The notes: generated from the letters alone by a model not told the origin. Shown: positions 33,743-43,260, counted from the first letter of the stretch. The stretch: 64,000 nt of DNA from Amycolatopsis sp. WQ 127309 (GCF_023023025.1 NZ_CP095481.1:10863001-10927000), one strand, 5' to 3'. Translations and numbers: made by a program.

Positions 33743-35394
33743 GCCGGCTCCTTCCCGAACAGCGTGCGCGCCTCACCCGCGGTGACGACCGAGCCGGTGA
33801 CCAGCACGCCGCCGCCCGCGAGGGGCTCTTCGGGGTCGTCGCTGGTCTCCACCAGCGCGATCGCCGTCTCGGCGGCGGTCTCCAGATCGGTCTCGGCGAC
33901 GACCCGGTCCTCGCCGAAGATCGAGATCGCCAGGTCGTTGAGCTCCTCCAGCGGCATCGACCGCGGCGACGAGTTGCGCGTGACGACGACGTCGGACAGC
34001 ACCGGCTCCAGGGCTTCGAGAATGCCGCGGGCGTCCTTCTCGGCCATCACGCCGACGACGCCGACCAGCCGGCGGAACGCGAACTCCTCGGCCACGGTCG
34101 CGGCCAGCGCGCGGGCGCCGTGCGGGTTGTGCGCGGCGTCGAGCAGCACCGTCGGGGCCGAGCGGACGCGCTCGAGCCGGCCCGGGTTCTCGACCTCCGC
34201 GAACGCCTCGCGCACGGCCTCCATGACCAGCTGCTTGTCCTTGCCCGCCCCGAAGAACGCCTCGACGGCGGCCAGCGCGAGCGCGGCGTTCTGGGCCTGG
34301 TGGGCGCCGTGCAGCGGCAGGAAGATCTCGTCGTAGACCCCGCCGAGGCCCTGCAGCTTCAGCATCTGCCCGCCGACGGCGATCTCGCGCTCCAGCACGC
34401 CGAACTCGCTGCCGGCGCGCGCCACCGCGGCGTCCACCTCGACGGCGCGGTCCAGCAGCACCTTCTGCACCTCGGGGTCCTGCTCGGCGATCACCGCGAC
34501 GGACCCGGGCTTGATGATCCCGGCCTTCTCCCGGGCCGCGCCGAGGATGTCGGGGCCGAGGTACTCGATGTGGTCGAGGCCGATCGGCGTGATGACGGCG
34601 ACCTCGGCGTCCGCGACGTTCGTGGCGTCCCAGGCACCGCCCAGCCCCGCCTCGATCACGGCGGCCTCGACGGGCGCGTCGGCGAAGGCGGCGAACGCCA
34701 TCCCGGTGAGGATCTCGAACTTGCTCATCGCCACGCCGTCCGCGGCGGCGCCGTCGACCATGGCTACGTACGGCGCCAGGTCGTGCCACAGCTCGGCGTA
34801 ACGCGCGGCGGAGATCGGGCGGCCGTCCAGCGCGATCCGCTCGGTGACCAGCTGCAGGTGCGGGCTGGTGTAGCGACCGACGCGCAGGCCCATCCGGGTC
34901 AGCAGCGCGTCGATCATCCGGGCCGTGGAGCCCTTGCCGTTGGTCCCGGCCACGTGCAGCACCGGGTAGCCGCGGTTCGGCTCGCCCAGCAGCTGGACCA
35001 GGGCGGAGATGCGGGTCAGCGACGGCTCGATCTTCGTCTCGGGCCAGCGCTGGTTCAGCTCGGCCTCGACGGCCATCAGCTCGCGCCGCGCCTCGGGGCC
35101 GTCCGGGTGGCCGTACGCCTCGGGGACGCCCTGGTCGTCGAGCTCGTGCAGCTCGGCGTCCTCGGCGGTGATCATGTCGGGCACCGGGCCCGTGGCGAGG
35201 TTGTCACCCAGCTGGCCGACGCCGCCGATCCCGCCGCGCGAGCCGCCGCCCGCGTCGAACGCGGTGTCCCGCGCGTCCAGTTCGGGGTCGGTGTCGTCGT
35301 CGTCCTCGTACCCCTGGGCGCCCAGTTCGTCGACGCCCGCGAAGCTGTCCAGATCCGACAGGTCCGGCCTGCGACCTGTCTCATCCTGCGGCAC
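33739..35394 (-). CDS. folC: Bifunctional folylpolyglutamate synthase / dihydrofolate synthase
   Basis: FolC adds glutamate to dihydropteroate and to folates. The Mur-ligase-type core has the P-loop VAGTNGKGSTARM and TSPHLQLVTERI, with AAHNPHGARALA in the C-terminal domain. The 551-residue length includes an extra N-terminal region of about 100 residues rich in Asp and Glu (YEDDDDTDPELDARD). The GTG start has GGAGGAG seven bases upstream, which supports this long form. It forms a two-gene operon with DUF4233. Confidence 0.93.
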   Translation of the reverse strand: MPQDETGRRPDLSDLDSFAGVDELGAQGYEDDDDTDPELDARDTAFDAGGGSRGGIGGVGQLGDNLATGPVPDMITAEDAELHELDDQGVPEAYGHPDGPEARRELMAVEAELNQRWPETKIEPSLTRISALVQLLGEPNRGYPVLHVAGTNGKGSTARMIDALLTRMGLRVGRYTSPHLQLVTERIALDGRPISAARYAELWHDLAPYVAMVDGAAADGVAMSKFEILTGMAFAAFADAPVEAAVIEAGLGGAWDATNVADAEVAVITPIGLDHIEYLGPDILGAAREKAGIIKPGSVAVIAEQDPEVQKVLLDRAVEVDAAVARAGSEFGVLEREIAVGGQMLKLQGLGGVYDEIFLPLHGAHQAQNAALALAAVEAFFGAGKDKQLVMEAVREAFAEVENPGRLERVRSAPTVLLDAAHNPHGARALAATVAEEFAFRRLVGVVGVMAEKDARGILEALEPVLSDVVVTRNSSPRSMPLEELNDLAISIFGEDRVVAETDLETAAETAIALVETSDDPEEPLAGGGVLVTGSVVTAGEARTLFGKEPA

Positions 35395-35467
35395 TGAATC
35401 TCCTCCGGCCTGGGGTTTTCGGCTTGCCTTGCAAGTCTACGTGCGCCTCAGGTGGCACTCTCGACGC

Positions 35468-36097
35468 ATGCCGTTCAACCACAACGACCACTACCACCCG
35501 CTGCTGCTGGACCAGCTGCCGCCGGGGCCGGGGATCGCGCTGGACGTCGGCTGCGGCACCGGCCGGTTCGCGCGGCGGCTGGCCGCGACCGGGATGGCGG
35601 TGGAGGCCCTCGACGTGTCGGCGGCCATGGTGGAGGCGGCGTCGGGACTCGGGTCGCCGGGCCCGGGCAAGATCGTCTACCGGCAGGCGGACATCACCAC
35701 CGACGACCTGCCGGAGCAGCACTACGACTACATCTCGTGCCTCGCGTCCCTGCACCACGTGCCGTTCGCGACGGTCACCAAGCTGCGCCGCGCCCTGGTG
35801 CCGGGCGGGGTGCTCGTGGTGCTGACGCCGGCCCGGCCGAGCGGCCCGCGCGACTGGCTGCGGGAGCTGGCGGCCGTGCCGGCCAACGCGCTGGCCAGGC
35901 TGGTCGTCCACGCCGGCGAGCGGCTCAACGGCGGCGGGGACGACGGGCCGCAGGCACCCACCCTGTTCCGGTTCCCGGCGAGCGCCGAGGTGCGGCGCGA
36001 CGCCGCCCGGCTGCTGCCCGGGAGCACGGTCCGGCCGCTGCTGTTCTGGCGCACGCTGATCACTTACCGTGAGCCGGAAGACGATCACCCGTTGTGA
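35468..36097 (+). CDS. Class I SAM-dependent methyltransferase
   Basis: A 209-residue methyltransferase. Motif I is ALDVGCGTGRFARRLA, motif II includes VEALDVSAAMVEAA, and motif IV is DYISCLASLHHV. The His-rich N-terminus, MPFNHNDHYHPLLLDQLP, matches the small actinobacterial methyltransferases that are often annotated as ubiE-like; the substrate is unknown. There is no strong ribosome-binding site before the ATG. It is divergent from folC. Confidence 0.87.
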   Translation: MPFNHNDHYHPLLLDQLPPGPGIALDVGCGTGRFARRLAATGMAVEALDVSAAMVEAASGLGSPGPGKIVYRQADITTDDLPEQHYDYISCLASLHHVPFATVTKLRRALVPGGVLVVLTPARPSGPRDWLRELAAVPANALARLVVHAGERLNGGGDDGPQAPTLFRFPASAEVRRDAARLLPGSTVRPLLFWRTLITYREPEDDHPL

Positions 36098-36182
36098 CAC
36101 CACGGGCGGGTGAAGTCCGCCCCCGCGCCACCCCGGTCTCGCTAGATGTGGAGGGAGTTTTCCGGACAAGAACGGGGTCTTC

Positions 36183-37058
36183 ATGCGCAACACCCGGCTG
36201 CTCACCGCCGTCGTTTCGGCAGCCATCCTGCTCGCCACCACCGGCACCGCGGCGTCGGCGGCGCCACGGATCGGCCACTACGTCGCGCTCGGCGACTCCT
36301 ACACCTCGGGGCCGTTCATCCCGGCCCAGCGGACCGACCCGCTCGGTTGCGGGAGGTCGACGGCGAACTACCCGTCGGTGCTGGCGGACGCGCTCCGCGT
36401 CGGCGACTTCGACGACGTCAGCTGCGCCGGCGCCGACACCACGAACATGACCCGGCCGCAGTCCGTGCCGTTCAACGGCACCAACCCACCCCAGCTGGGC
36501 GCCCTGCGGATCGACACCGACCTGGTCACCCTCGGCATCGGCGGCAACGACTTCGGCGTCTTCGGCGGCATCGTCGGGACGTGCCCGGGCCTGCGGAAGG
36601 CCGATCCGACCGGCAGCCCGTGCGAAGAGCACTTCACGACCAACGGCGTCAACACGGTGAAGACGGCCATCGGGAACGTCGTGCCGCGGGTCGAGGCCGT
36701 GCTCGCCGCCGTCCACGAGCGCTCGCCCGGCGCGCGGGTCCTGGTCGTCGGCTACCCGCGGATCGCGCCGCCGAGCGGCTACTGCCCGGACGTCCTGCCG
36801 TTCGCCGACGGCGACTACGCCTGGCTGAACGAGGTCGAGCAAGAGCTGAACCAGGCCCTGTCGGACGCCGTCGACGCGGACGGCAAGGCGACGTACGTGG
36901 ACACGTTCGGCCCGTCCCGCGGGCACGACGCCTGCGCGCGCGGCGGCTCGGCGTGGATCAACGGCCAGGACCAGAACATCTTCGTCGCGGCGGCCTACCA
37001 CCCGCTGAAGGCGGGCATGGCCGGGATCGCCGCGGTGGTGCTGAAGCAGGCTCGCTGA
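36183..37058 (+). CDS. Secreted SGNH/GDSL-family esterase
   Basis: A 291-residue secreted hydrolase with a clear signal peptide ending SAA. Block I is YVALGDSYTSG with the nucleophile Ser. Block III is TLGIGGNDFG, and the catalytic His is in AAAYHPLKAGM. Six cysteines and overall size match the Streptomyces SGNH lipase/phospholipase group. It ends close to a bidirectional terminator. Confidence 0.93.
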   Translation: MRNTRLLTAVVSAAILLATTGTAASAAPRIGHYVALGDSYTSGPFIPAQRTDPLGCGRSTANYPSVLADALRVGDFDDVSCAGADTTNMTRPQSVPFNGTNPPQLGALRIDTDLVTLGIGGNDFGVFGGIVGTCPGLRKADPTGSPCEEHFTTNGVNTVKTAIGNVVPRVEAVLAAVHERSPGARVLVVGYPRIAPPSGYCPDVLPFADGDYAWLNEVEQELNQALSDAVDADGKATYVDTFGPSRGHDACARGGSAWINGQDQNIFVAAAYHPLKAGMAGIAAVVLKQAR

Positions 37059-37063
37059 CCAAC

Positions 37064-37104
37064 GCCGTGAGGGGCACCCTCAGGGACTCCGTGTCCCTCA
37101 CGGC
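37064..37104. terminator. Bidirectional hairpin terminator
   Basis: GCCGTGAGGGGCAC (37064-37077) pairs with GTGTCCCTCACGGC (37091-37104). The 14-bp stem has one G-U wobble. It lies between two converging genes, six bases after one stop and seven before the other. The reverse strand after the hydrolase stop reads CCAAAGCCGTGA, identical to the element after phoD. Confidence 0.8.
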
Positions 37105-37110
37105 TTTGGG

Positions 37111-37914
37111 TCAGATGGAGACCGTCGCGGCCACGAAGTCCAGGACCAGCCGGGCGAACTCGGCCGGCAGCTCGGCCGGGGCGCCGTGGCCGGCGTCGAT
37201 CGTGGCGGCGCGGGCGCCGGGGATCGCCGCGACCAGCTCGCGCTGCTGCTCCGCCGTGACGATCCGGTCGTGGGCGCTGCCGAGCACCAGCGTCGGCGCG
37301 GTGATGGCGCCGAGGACCGGCCGCAGGTCGACGTGGCGGTCGGCTTCCGTCTGGCGGTCCGTGCCCGGCTGGATCATCGTCGTCAGGTCCGCGACGAGCT
37401 GGTCGTTGCCCGCCGCGGTCGCCGTGGACCAGTAGCGCGGGCCGAACGCCATCAGCGGCAGCATCCGGGCGAACGCCGCCGGGCCGTCGGCCAGCAGCTC
37501 CAGCCAGAAGCGGAACTCGGCGTCCTGGCGGACGTCGGTGACCGGCCACGCCGCGTGCAGCACGGCCGAGCGCACCCGGTCCGGGTGGGTGCCGGCCAGG
37601 TGCGCGGCCACCACGGCACCGAGCGAGTGCCCGACGACGTGCGCGGCAGCGACCCCGGCGTCGTCCAGCACCGCCAGCACCTCGGCGGCCAGGTCGGCGA
37701 CGTCGATCGGCCCGTCGTGGTCGGTGGTCAGCCCCGAGCCGGAGAAGTCCGGGGCGAGCACGGTGAAGCGGTCACGGGCGAGGGCCGTCAGCGGTCCCCA
37801 TTGCTCGCGGGACGCGGCCGTGCCGTGGAGCAGGAGCAACGCGGGGCCGTGGCCGTCGACGTCGTAGTGCACGGCGGCTTCCCCGCCGGCGAGGGTCACG
37901 GGGACCGTGGGCAT
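37111..37914 (-). CDS. Alpha/beta hydrolase
   Basis: A 267-residue soluble hydrolase. It has LLLHGTAASREQWG (oxyanion region), GHSLGAVVAA with the nucleophile Ser, LVLGSAHDRIV with the acid, and DAGHGAPAELPAEF with the catalytic His. It starts with ATG after GGAAGGAAA and follows the second hydrolase by 16 bp, so the two form an operon, probably under the divergent LysR. The substrate is unknown. Confidence 0.88.
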   Translation of the reverse strand: MPTVPVTLAGGEAAVHYDVDGHGPALLLLHGTAASREQWGPLTALARDRFTVLAPDFSGSGLTTDHDGPIDVADLAAEVLAVLDDAGVAAAHVVGHSLGAVVAAHLAGTHPDRVRSAVLHAAWPVTDVRQDAEFRFWLELLADGPAAFARMLPLMAFGPRYWSTATAAGNDQLVADLTTMIQPGTDRQTEADRHVDLRPVLGAITAPTLVLGSAHDRIVTAEQQRELVAAIPGARAATIDAGHGAPAELPAEFARLVLDFVAATVSI

Positions 37915-37930
37915 GGCTTTCCTTCCGGGT

Positions 37931-38707
37931 TCAGGCGGCGACCGGGACGACCGCGCGCAGGGCCGCGGTGAACGCGCGGGGGTTCTCCTGGTGCGGGATG
38001 TGCCCGCAGCCGGCGATGACGTGCACCCGGGCGCCGGGCGTCAGCGCCGCGCACGCCCGCGGGACTTCGAGGGGGATCTCGGTGTCGAGCTCGCCGTGCA
38101 GGTAGGTGATCGGGACGGTCAGCCGCGGCAGCCGCGGCAGCGGGTCGTACCGCGTCACCTCGGTGAACATGTCGTCGAGGTAGACGCTCGAGTCGGCCAG
38201 CTGGCGCACGGTCCAGTCGACCAGCTGCGGCGAGACGCCCGGGGCGAACCAGTTCGGCACCCACTCCGCCAGGGTGCCGATGCGGTCGTCGAGCATCCGT
38301 TCGCGGAGGTCAAGGACCTTTTCCAGCATCGCCGCGGCCGGCCAGTAGGCCGGGCCGTCGACCGCGACGACCCCGCCGACGAGCTCGGGGCGGGCCAGGG
38401 CGAGCTCGGTGCCGAAGACCGCGCCGAACGACGAGCCGACGACGACGGCCTTCTCCAGGTCCAGCGCCTCGATCACCGCGGCGACGTCGGCCGTGACGCC
38501 GTCGATCGTGTTGCCCTCGGCCGGCTGGTCCGAGCGGCCGCACCCGCGCCAGTCGAGGGTGACGACGCGGTGGTCGCGCACCAGGTCGGGCAGGCACGAC
38601 TGCCAGACGCGGCCGCTGGTCCCCCAGCCGTGCAGGAGGAGCAGGGCGGGGCCGCGGCCGGCGTCGTCGTAGTGGAGGCGGGTGCCGCGAACGTTCAGGG
38701 AGGGCAT
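37931..38707 (-). CDS. Alpha/beta hydrolase
   Basis: A 258-residue hydrolase. It contains LLLHGWGTSGRVWQ, the nucleophile elbow GSSFGAVFG, YLHGELDTEIP with the acid, and AGCGHIPHQENP with the catalytic His. The motif set resembles C-C hydrolases and haloperoxidase-like enzymes, but no substrate can be assigned. ATG 38707 has GAAAGGAA five bases upstream; the open frame runs much further back, antisense to lysR. It is the first gene of the pair and divergent from lysR. Confidence 0.88.
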   Translation of the reverse strand: MPSLNVRGTRLHYDDAGRGPALLLLHGWGTSGRVWQSCLPDLVRDHRVVTLDWRGCGRSDQPAEGNTIDGVTADVAAVIEALDLEKAVVVGSSFGAVFGTELALARPELVGGVVAVDGPAYWPAAAMLEKVLDLRERMLDDRIGTLAEWVPNWFAPGVSPQLVDWTVRQLADSSVYLDDMFTEVTRYDPLPRLPRLTVPITYLHGELDTEIPLEVPRACAALTPGARVHVIAGCGHIPHQENPRAFTAALRAVVPVAA

Positions 38708-38775
38708 GTCGGTTCCTTTCGCTCGGGTTCCAGCCAACCGCCAGGACGTGCGTTTTCCGATGAGCACTCCGCTCG

Positions 38776-38799
38776 TACACTCATCACGAACGCTGATGA
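38776..38799 (+). promoter_or_regulatory. LysR operator overlapping a lysR promoter
   Basis: TCATCACGAACGCTGATGA (38781-38799) is a 6-bp inverted repeat containing ATC-N9-GAT, the classic T-N11-A box of LysR regulators. TACACT at 38776-38781 is a fair -10 for lysR, so binding would overlap its transcription start. It also lies about 75 bp before the divergent hydrolase pair. Confidence 0.65.
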
Positions 38800-38813
38800 A
38801 TGGGGGGGGCGCG

Positions 38814-39701
38814 GTGGAGCTACGGCAGGTGCGGTACTTCGTCGCGGTCGCCGAGGAGCTGCACTTCGGGCGCGCGGCCGAGCGGCTGCACATCGTCCAG
38901 CCCGCGGTGAGCCAGCAGGTCCGGCGGCTGGAGCGTGAGCTGGGAGTCGCGTTGCTGAGCCGGACGACGCGTTCGGTGTCCCTCACCGAGGCCGGGCAAC
39001 GGTTCCTCCCGCACGCGCGGGCGGTACTCGCGGCCGCCGACCGCGCGGCCGACTCGGTGGCGGAGTTCCGCGTCCCGGCCACACTGGTCCGCTTGGGCAC
39101 GAGCGAGGGCCTCGGCGACCGCTTGGATCTTCTCCTGAACGCGTTCGCCCGGCTCGCGCCGTCGGCCGCGTTGGAACTGGTCCACGCCCCGACGACCCAG
39201 CGCTTGCAACGCGTCCGCGACGGCTCTCTGGACGCGACGATCGTCCGCGGCTCGTGGCCGGGATCCGGGCTGGACTTCACTCCCTTGTGGACGGACGAGG
39301 TGATGGTCGCACTGCCCGCGTCACACCCGCTGGCTTCTTGCGATGTCGTTTCCTTCGCTGCGCTGGCTTCGCTCCCCGCACGCCTGAGTCCGCCTTCGCG
39401 GAACCAGCCGCTGTACGACCTGGTGCTCGCTTGCTGCCGCGAGGCGGGCTTCGAGCCGGTGCTGGGCAAGGACTTCACGACCGCGCAGGACACCTTGGGC
39501 ACGCTGGGCTTCGGCCGTCCACACTGGACGGTCTTCTACCGGGCGCACGCGAACCTGCTGCCGGTGCCGGGGGTGGCGTTCCGCCCGTTGCGCGACCCGG
39601 CACCGCGGATGCCGACATACCTGGCGACACCGTCGGACCGCCGGGTCACGCCGGAACTGGTGGCACTGATCGAAGCCGCGCGGACGACCGAAGCCGGCTG
39701 A
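38814..39701 (+). CDS. LysR-family transcriptional regulator
   Basis: A 295-residue regulator. The N-terminal winged helix-turn-helix reads VELRQVRYFVAVAEELHFGRAAERL then QPAVSQQVRRLERELGVALLSR. The effector-binding domain follows. GTG 38814 has a G-rich ribosome-binding site (GGGGGGG) just upstream; an in-frame ATG at 38796 lies inside the operator and is less likely. It is divergent from two hydrolases, the likely targets. Confidence 0.92.
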   Translation: MELRQVRYFVAVAEELHFGRAAERLHIVQPAVSQQVRRLERELGVALLSRTTRSVSLTEAGQRFLPHARAVLAAADRAADSVAEFRVPATLVRLGTSEGLGDRLDLLLNAFARLAPSAALELVHAPTTQRLQRVRDGSLDATIVRGSWPGSGLDFTPLWTDEVMVALPASHPLASCDVVSFAALASLPARLSPPSRNQPLYDLVLACCREAGFEPVLGKDFTTAQDTLGTLGFGRPHWTVFYRAHANLLPVPGVAFRPLRDPAPRMPTYLATPSDRRVTPELVALIEAARTTEAG

Positions 39702-39743
39702 ACAGCGGAGTAACAACCGAACCGCCGCGGTCGACTTCACCAC

Positions 39744-40082
39744 ATGCCGGAAACCTTTGAGATGGACCGCGTGGACCGCATCGCCGACATTCTGTACGGC
39801 GTCGCGTCCGGAGGCGGCGTGATCGAGTACGTCCCGCTCGGCAGGCGCGTCGGCGTACAGCCCCACCACCTGGGCCGCTTTCTCGAACAGGTGTCCGCTC
39901 GCGCGGCGAATCGTGACGAACCGCTTTGGAGCGCGCTGGTGGTGTCGAAGGACACCGGCTTGCCCAGCAGTGGATTCTATGTTCTCGCCCGGCGGCTGCG
40001 AGAGGAGTACGCGCAGTCCGGTGACGAGCAGGTGTGGAACGAGGAACGGCAACGGTGCTACCACGCTGCTCGGTCAGCTTGA
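39744..40082 (+). CDS. Small conserved-looking protein, function unknown
   Basis: A 112-residue soluble protein I cannot assign. A helical N-terminus (MDRVDRIADILYGVASGG) is followed by VIEYVPLGRRVGVQPHHLGRF and EPLWSALVVSKDTGLPSSGF, then a basic C-terminus. The pattern (xxLGxxVG, later LxALVVxxxTGxPxxGF) resembles a small actinobacterial protein family that I recall only as hypothetical. Two broken copies lie elsewhere in this window, at about 40.3 kb and 49.9 kb. It follows lysR by about 40 bp. Confidence 0.7.
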   Translation: MPETFEMDRVDRIADILYGVASGGGVIEYVPLGRRVGVQPHHLGRFLEQVSARAANRDEPLWSALVVSKDTGLPSSGFYVLARRLREEYAQSGDEQVWNEERQRCYHAARSA

Positions 40083-40120
40083 CCGTCGCACGACAAAGCC
40101 CCACATCTCGGAAACTGGGC

Positions 40121-40260
40121 TGAGCAGCCCCCGTTTCCAACCTACCGTGGGGGCCCGACGGTCCCGGCCTTTCCCGGCACCGCGAACGGGCGCTGTCCAC
40201 AGGGGAACAGCGCCCGTTCGGGTCGGCCGGGAGGCGGCACTTTCACGTGAAAGTGCCGCC
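40121..40260. repeat. Hairpin module, copy 1
   Basis: This 140-bp module is repeated 311 bp downstream. It starts TGAGCAGCCCCCGTTTCC. It contains a 13-bp stem (GAACGGGCGCTGT at 40184-40196 with 40207-40219) and a 28-bp perfect palindrome centred on CACGTG (40233-40260). It lies just after the small protein gene. Confidence 0.85.
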
Positions 40261-40266
40261 GGGCGC

Positions 40267-40434
40267 ATCACGTGGGCGCATTTCGAGCAGACGTATGCGC
40301 TCGACGAACCGCTGCGAAGAGCACTGGCCGCGCCGGAGGACACCGGCTTGCTCGGCAGCAGGTTCCACGTTCACGCCCGGCGGGTGCGCTCGGCCGTCGC
40401 ACGACAAGGGCCGTCAGTTCCGGAGACCGGCTGA
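40267..40434 (+). pseudogene. Truncated, decayed duplicate of the small protein at 39744-40082
   Basis: The reading ITWAHFEQTY and then DEPLRRALAAPEDTGLLGSRFHVHARR matches the C-terminal half of the intact protein (DEPLWSALVVSKDTGLPSSGFYVLARR). The middle section and the true C-terminus are missing. The DNA around it aligns with the intact copy at offsets of 390 and then 311 bp, so about 79 bp were lost in the duplicate. No start codon or ribosome-binding site is evident. Confidence 0.75.
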
Positions 40435-40571
40435 GCAGCCCCCGTTTCCAACCTACCGAAGGGGTACGACAGTCCCGGCTCCTCCCGGCAACGCGAACGG
40501 GCGCTGTCCACAGGGGAACAGCGCCCGTTCGGGTCGGCCGGGAGGCGGCACTTTCACGTGAAAGTGCCGTC
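40432..40571. repeat. Hairpin module, copy 2
   Basis: This is the second copy of the 140-bp module. The 13-bp stem (40495-40507 with 40518-40530) is intact. The CACGTG palindrome (40544-40571) is perfect over its central 24 bp. It lies nine bases after the valS stop on the reverse strand, so it probably terminates valS. Confidence 0.85.
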
Positions 40572-40579
40572 GAACCGTG

Positions 40580-43204
40580 TCAGGAAGCCGGCAACGCTGC
40601 CAGGCGCGCCGTGATGCGGTCGATGTCCGTGGCCGCCGTTTGTTTGCGGGCCTTGATCTTGTCGATCACCGGGGCCGGGGCCTTGGCGATGAACGCCTCG
40701 TTGCCCAGCTTGGCCTCCGTCTGGGTCAGCTCCTTCTGGGCCGCCGCGAGGTCCTTCTGCAGGCGCTTGCGCTCGGCCTCGACGTCGACCGTGCCCGAGA
40801 GATCCAGCTCCACCGTGACGACGCCGTCCGCCAAGGCGACCTCCAGCGACGCGCTCGCCGCGAAGTCGTCCGACGGCTCGGTCAGGCGCACCAGTGACCG
40901 GACCGCCTCCTCGTGGCCGCCCGCGTAGCCGCCCAGGCGGGACGCGACCTTCTGGCCCGGCTTGAGGCCCTGGTCCGCCCGGAAGCGGCGGATCTCCGTG
41001 ACCAGCTTCTGGACGTCGGCGATGTGCGCGTCGGCGACCGGGTCCGCGTAGCCCGCGAACGCGACCGGCCACGAGGCGACCACCAGGGACTCGCCGCCCG
41101 TCAGCGCCTTCCACAGCTTCTCGGTGATGAACGGGATGAACGGGTGCAGCAGGCGCAGCACCGTGTCCAGCACGTGCCCGAGCACCGCGCGAGTGGCGGA
41201 GACGCGCGAGGAATCCCCTTGGTACAGCTGGACCTTCGCCAGCTCCAGGTACCAGTCGCACAGCTCGTTCCAGGTGAACTGGTAGAGCGCTCCCGCCACC
41301 TTGGCGAACTGGAAGTCCTCGAACAGGCCGTCCACTTCGGACACCAGTGCGCCCAGGCGGCCGAGGATCCAGCGGTCCGACTCCGTCAAGTCAGCGGCAG
41401 CGGGCAGCGGCGCGGCGACCGACGCACCGTTCATCATCGCGAACTTGGTGGCGTTCCACAGCTTCGTGCAGAAGTTGCGGGAACCCGCGGCCCACTCGTC
41501 GGCCAGCGCCATGTCCGCGCCCGGGTTGGCGCCGCGGGCCAGGGTGAACCTCGTGGCGTCGGCGCCGTAGGCGTCCATCCACTCCAGCGGGTCGATCACG
41601 TTGCCGCGCGACTTGGACATCTTCTTGCCCTGCGCGTCACGGATCAGGCCGTGGAGGTAGATGTGGTCGAACGGCGGGCGGCCGTCCATCTGGTGCACGC
41701 CGAACATCATCATCCGGACGACCCAGAAGAACAGGATGTCGTAGCCGGTCGACAGGACGCTGGTCGGGTAGAACTTGGCCAGGTCATCGGACGACGACGA
41801 GGGCCAGCCCAGCGTCGACATCGGCCACAGGCCCGAGGAGAACCAGGTGTCCAGGACGTCCGGGTCCTGCGTCCAGCCCTCGCCCGCCGGCGGCTGCTCG
41901 TCCGGGCCGACGCACACCACTTCGCCGTCCGGGCCGTAGAAGACCGGGATCCGGTGGCCCCACCACAGCTGGCGCGAGATCGTCCAGTCGTGCATGTTGT
42001 CGACCCAGTCGAAGTACCGCTTGCCCAGCTCCGGCGGGTGGATCTTGGTGCGGCCGTCGCGGACCGCGTCGCCGGCCAGCTTGGCCAGCTCCTCGACCTT
42101 GACCCACCACTGCAGCGACAGCCGCGGCTCGACGACCGTGTCGCAGCGCGAGCAGTGCCCGACGGCGTGCACGTACGGCCGCTTCTCGGCGACGATCCGG
42201 CCGAGCTCGCGCAGCGCCGCGACCACCGCGGGTCGCGCCTCGAACCGGTCGAGGCCCTCGAACGGGCCCTTCACGGTGATCTCGGCGCGCTCGTTCATCA
42301 CCGTGAGCATCGGCAGGTCGTGCCGGCGGCCGATCTCGAAGTCGTTCGGGTCGTGCGCCGGGGTCACCTTGACCGCGCCGGTGCCGAACTCGGGGTCGAC
42401 GTGCTTGTCGGCCACGATCGGGATGCGGCGGCCGGTGAGCGGCAGCTCGACGGTCGTGCCGACCAGGTGCGCGTAGCGCTCGTCGTCCGGGTGGACGGCG
42501 ACCGCGGTGTCGCCCAGCATCGTCTCGGCGCGGGTGGTGGCCACCACGATCGCGTCTTCGCCGTCGCCGTAGCGGATCGACACGAGCTCGCCGTCGTCGT
42601 CGTTGTGGTCGACCTCGATGTCCGACAGCGCGGTCTGGCAGCGCGGGCACCAGTTGATGATCCGCTCGGCGCGGTAGATCAGGCCTTCGTCGAAGAAGTT
42701 CTTGAACACGGTCTGGACGGCCTTCGACAGGTTCTCGTCCATCGTGAAGCGCTCGCGCGACCAGTCGACGCCGTCGCCGAGGCGCTTCATCTGGCCGAGG
42801 ATCCGGCCGCCATACTCGGCCTTCCACTCCCAGACGCGCTCGACGAACTTCTCGCGGCCCAGGTCGTGGCGCGAAAGCCCCTCACCGGCGAGCTGGCGCT
42901 CGACGACGTTCTGCGTCGCGATGCCGGCGTGGTCCATGCCCGGCAGCCACAGCACCTCGTAGCCCTGCATGCGACGGCGGCGGCTCATCGCGTCCATCAG
43001 GGTGTGGTTGAGCGCGTGGCCCATGTGCAGGGAACCGGTCACGTTCGGCGGCGGCAGTACGATCGAGAACGGCGGCTTCTCCGACGAGGCGTCGGCCGTG
43101 AAGTACCCGGCCGCTACCCAGCGGTCGTACATCGGTGCTTCCTCGGCGGCCGGGTCCCAGGCACCCGGAAGGTCGGTGGTCTGCTGCGGAGCGTTCTCGG
43201 TCAC
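40580..43204 (-). CDS. valS: Valine-tRNA ligase
   Basis: Class I synthetase with editing (874 residues). The HIGH motif is [17 protein letters not shown] and the KMSKS motif is [14 protein letters not shown]. The CP1 editing domain and a Zn-type cysteine pair (WCPRCQ) are present, and a C-terminal coiled coil ([21 protein letters not shown]) supports the ValRS tRNA-binding arm. GTG 43204 lies about 8 nt after a TAGACT -10 element, so the message may be leaderless. The gene is divergent from a small membrane protein. Confidence 0.97.
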   Translation of the reverse strand: MTENAPQQTTDLPGAWDPAAEEAPMYDRWVAAGYFTADASSEKPPFSIVLPPPNVTGSLHMGHALNHTLMDAMSRRRRMQGYEVLWLPGMDHAGIATQNVVERQLAGEGLSRHDLGREKFVERVWEWKAEYGGRILGQMKRLGDGVDWSRERFTMDENLSKAVQTVFKNFFDEGLIYRAERIINWCPRCQTALSDIEVDHNDDDGELVSIRYGDGEDAIVVATTRAETMLGDTAVAVHPDDERYAHLVGTTVELPLTGRRIPIVADKHVDPEFGTGAVKVTPAHDPNDFEIGRRHDLPMLTVMNERAEITVKGPFEGLDRFEARPAVVAALRELGRIVAEKRPYVHAVGHCSRCDTVVEPRLSLQWWVKVEELAKLAGDAVRDGRTKIHPPELGKRYFDWVDNMHDWTISRQLWWGHRIPVFYGPDGEVVCVGPDEQPPAGEGWTQDPDVLDTWFSSGLWPMSTLGWPSSSSDDLAKFYPTSVLSTGYDILFFWVVRMMMFGVHQMDGRPPFDHIYLHGLIRDAQGKKMSKSRGNVIDPLEWMDAYGADATRFTLARGANPGADMALADEWAAGSRNFCTKLWNATKFAMMNGASVAAPLPAAADLTESDRWILGRLGALVSEVDGLFEDFQFAKVAGALYQFTWNELCDWYLELAKVQLYQGDSSRVSATRAVLGHVLDTVLRLLHPFIPFITEKLWKALTGGESLVVASWPVAFAGYADPVADAHIADVQKLVTEIRRFRADQGLKPGQKVASRLGGYAGGHEEAVRSLVRLTEPSDDFAASASLEVALADGVVTVELDLSGTVDVEAERKRLQKDLAAAQKELTQTEAKLGNEAFIAKAPAPVIDKIKARKQTAATDIDRITARLAALPAS

Positions 43205-43212
43205 AATGGACA

Positions 43213-43240
43213 AGTCTACGAACCCGTCACGGCGGGTCAC
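43213..43240 (-). promoter_or_regulatory. Candidate leaderless promoter of valS
   Basis: On the reverse strand GTGACC (43240-43235) and TAGACT (43218-43213) are 16 bp apart. The -10 ends eight bases before the valS GTG. Transcription would start at or next to the start codon. Confidence 0.45.
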
Positions 43241-43260
43241 CCAGGGGGAAGGCACTCGGG

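Noticed and set aside
40121..40571. Insertion sequence with terminal repeats
   Set aside because: The two copies are direct, not inverted; no transposase or target duplication is visible.
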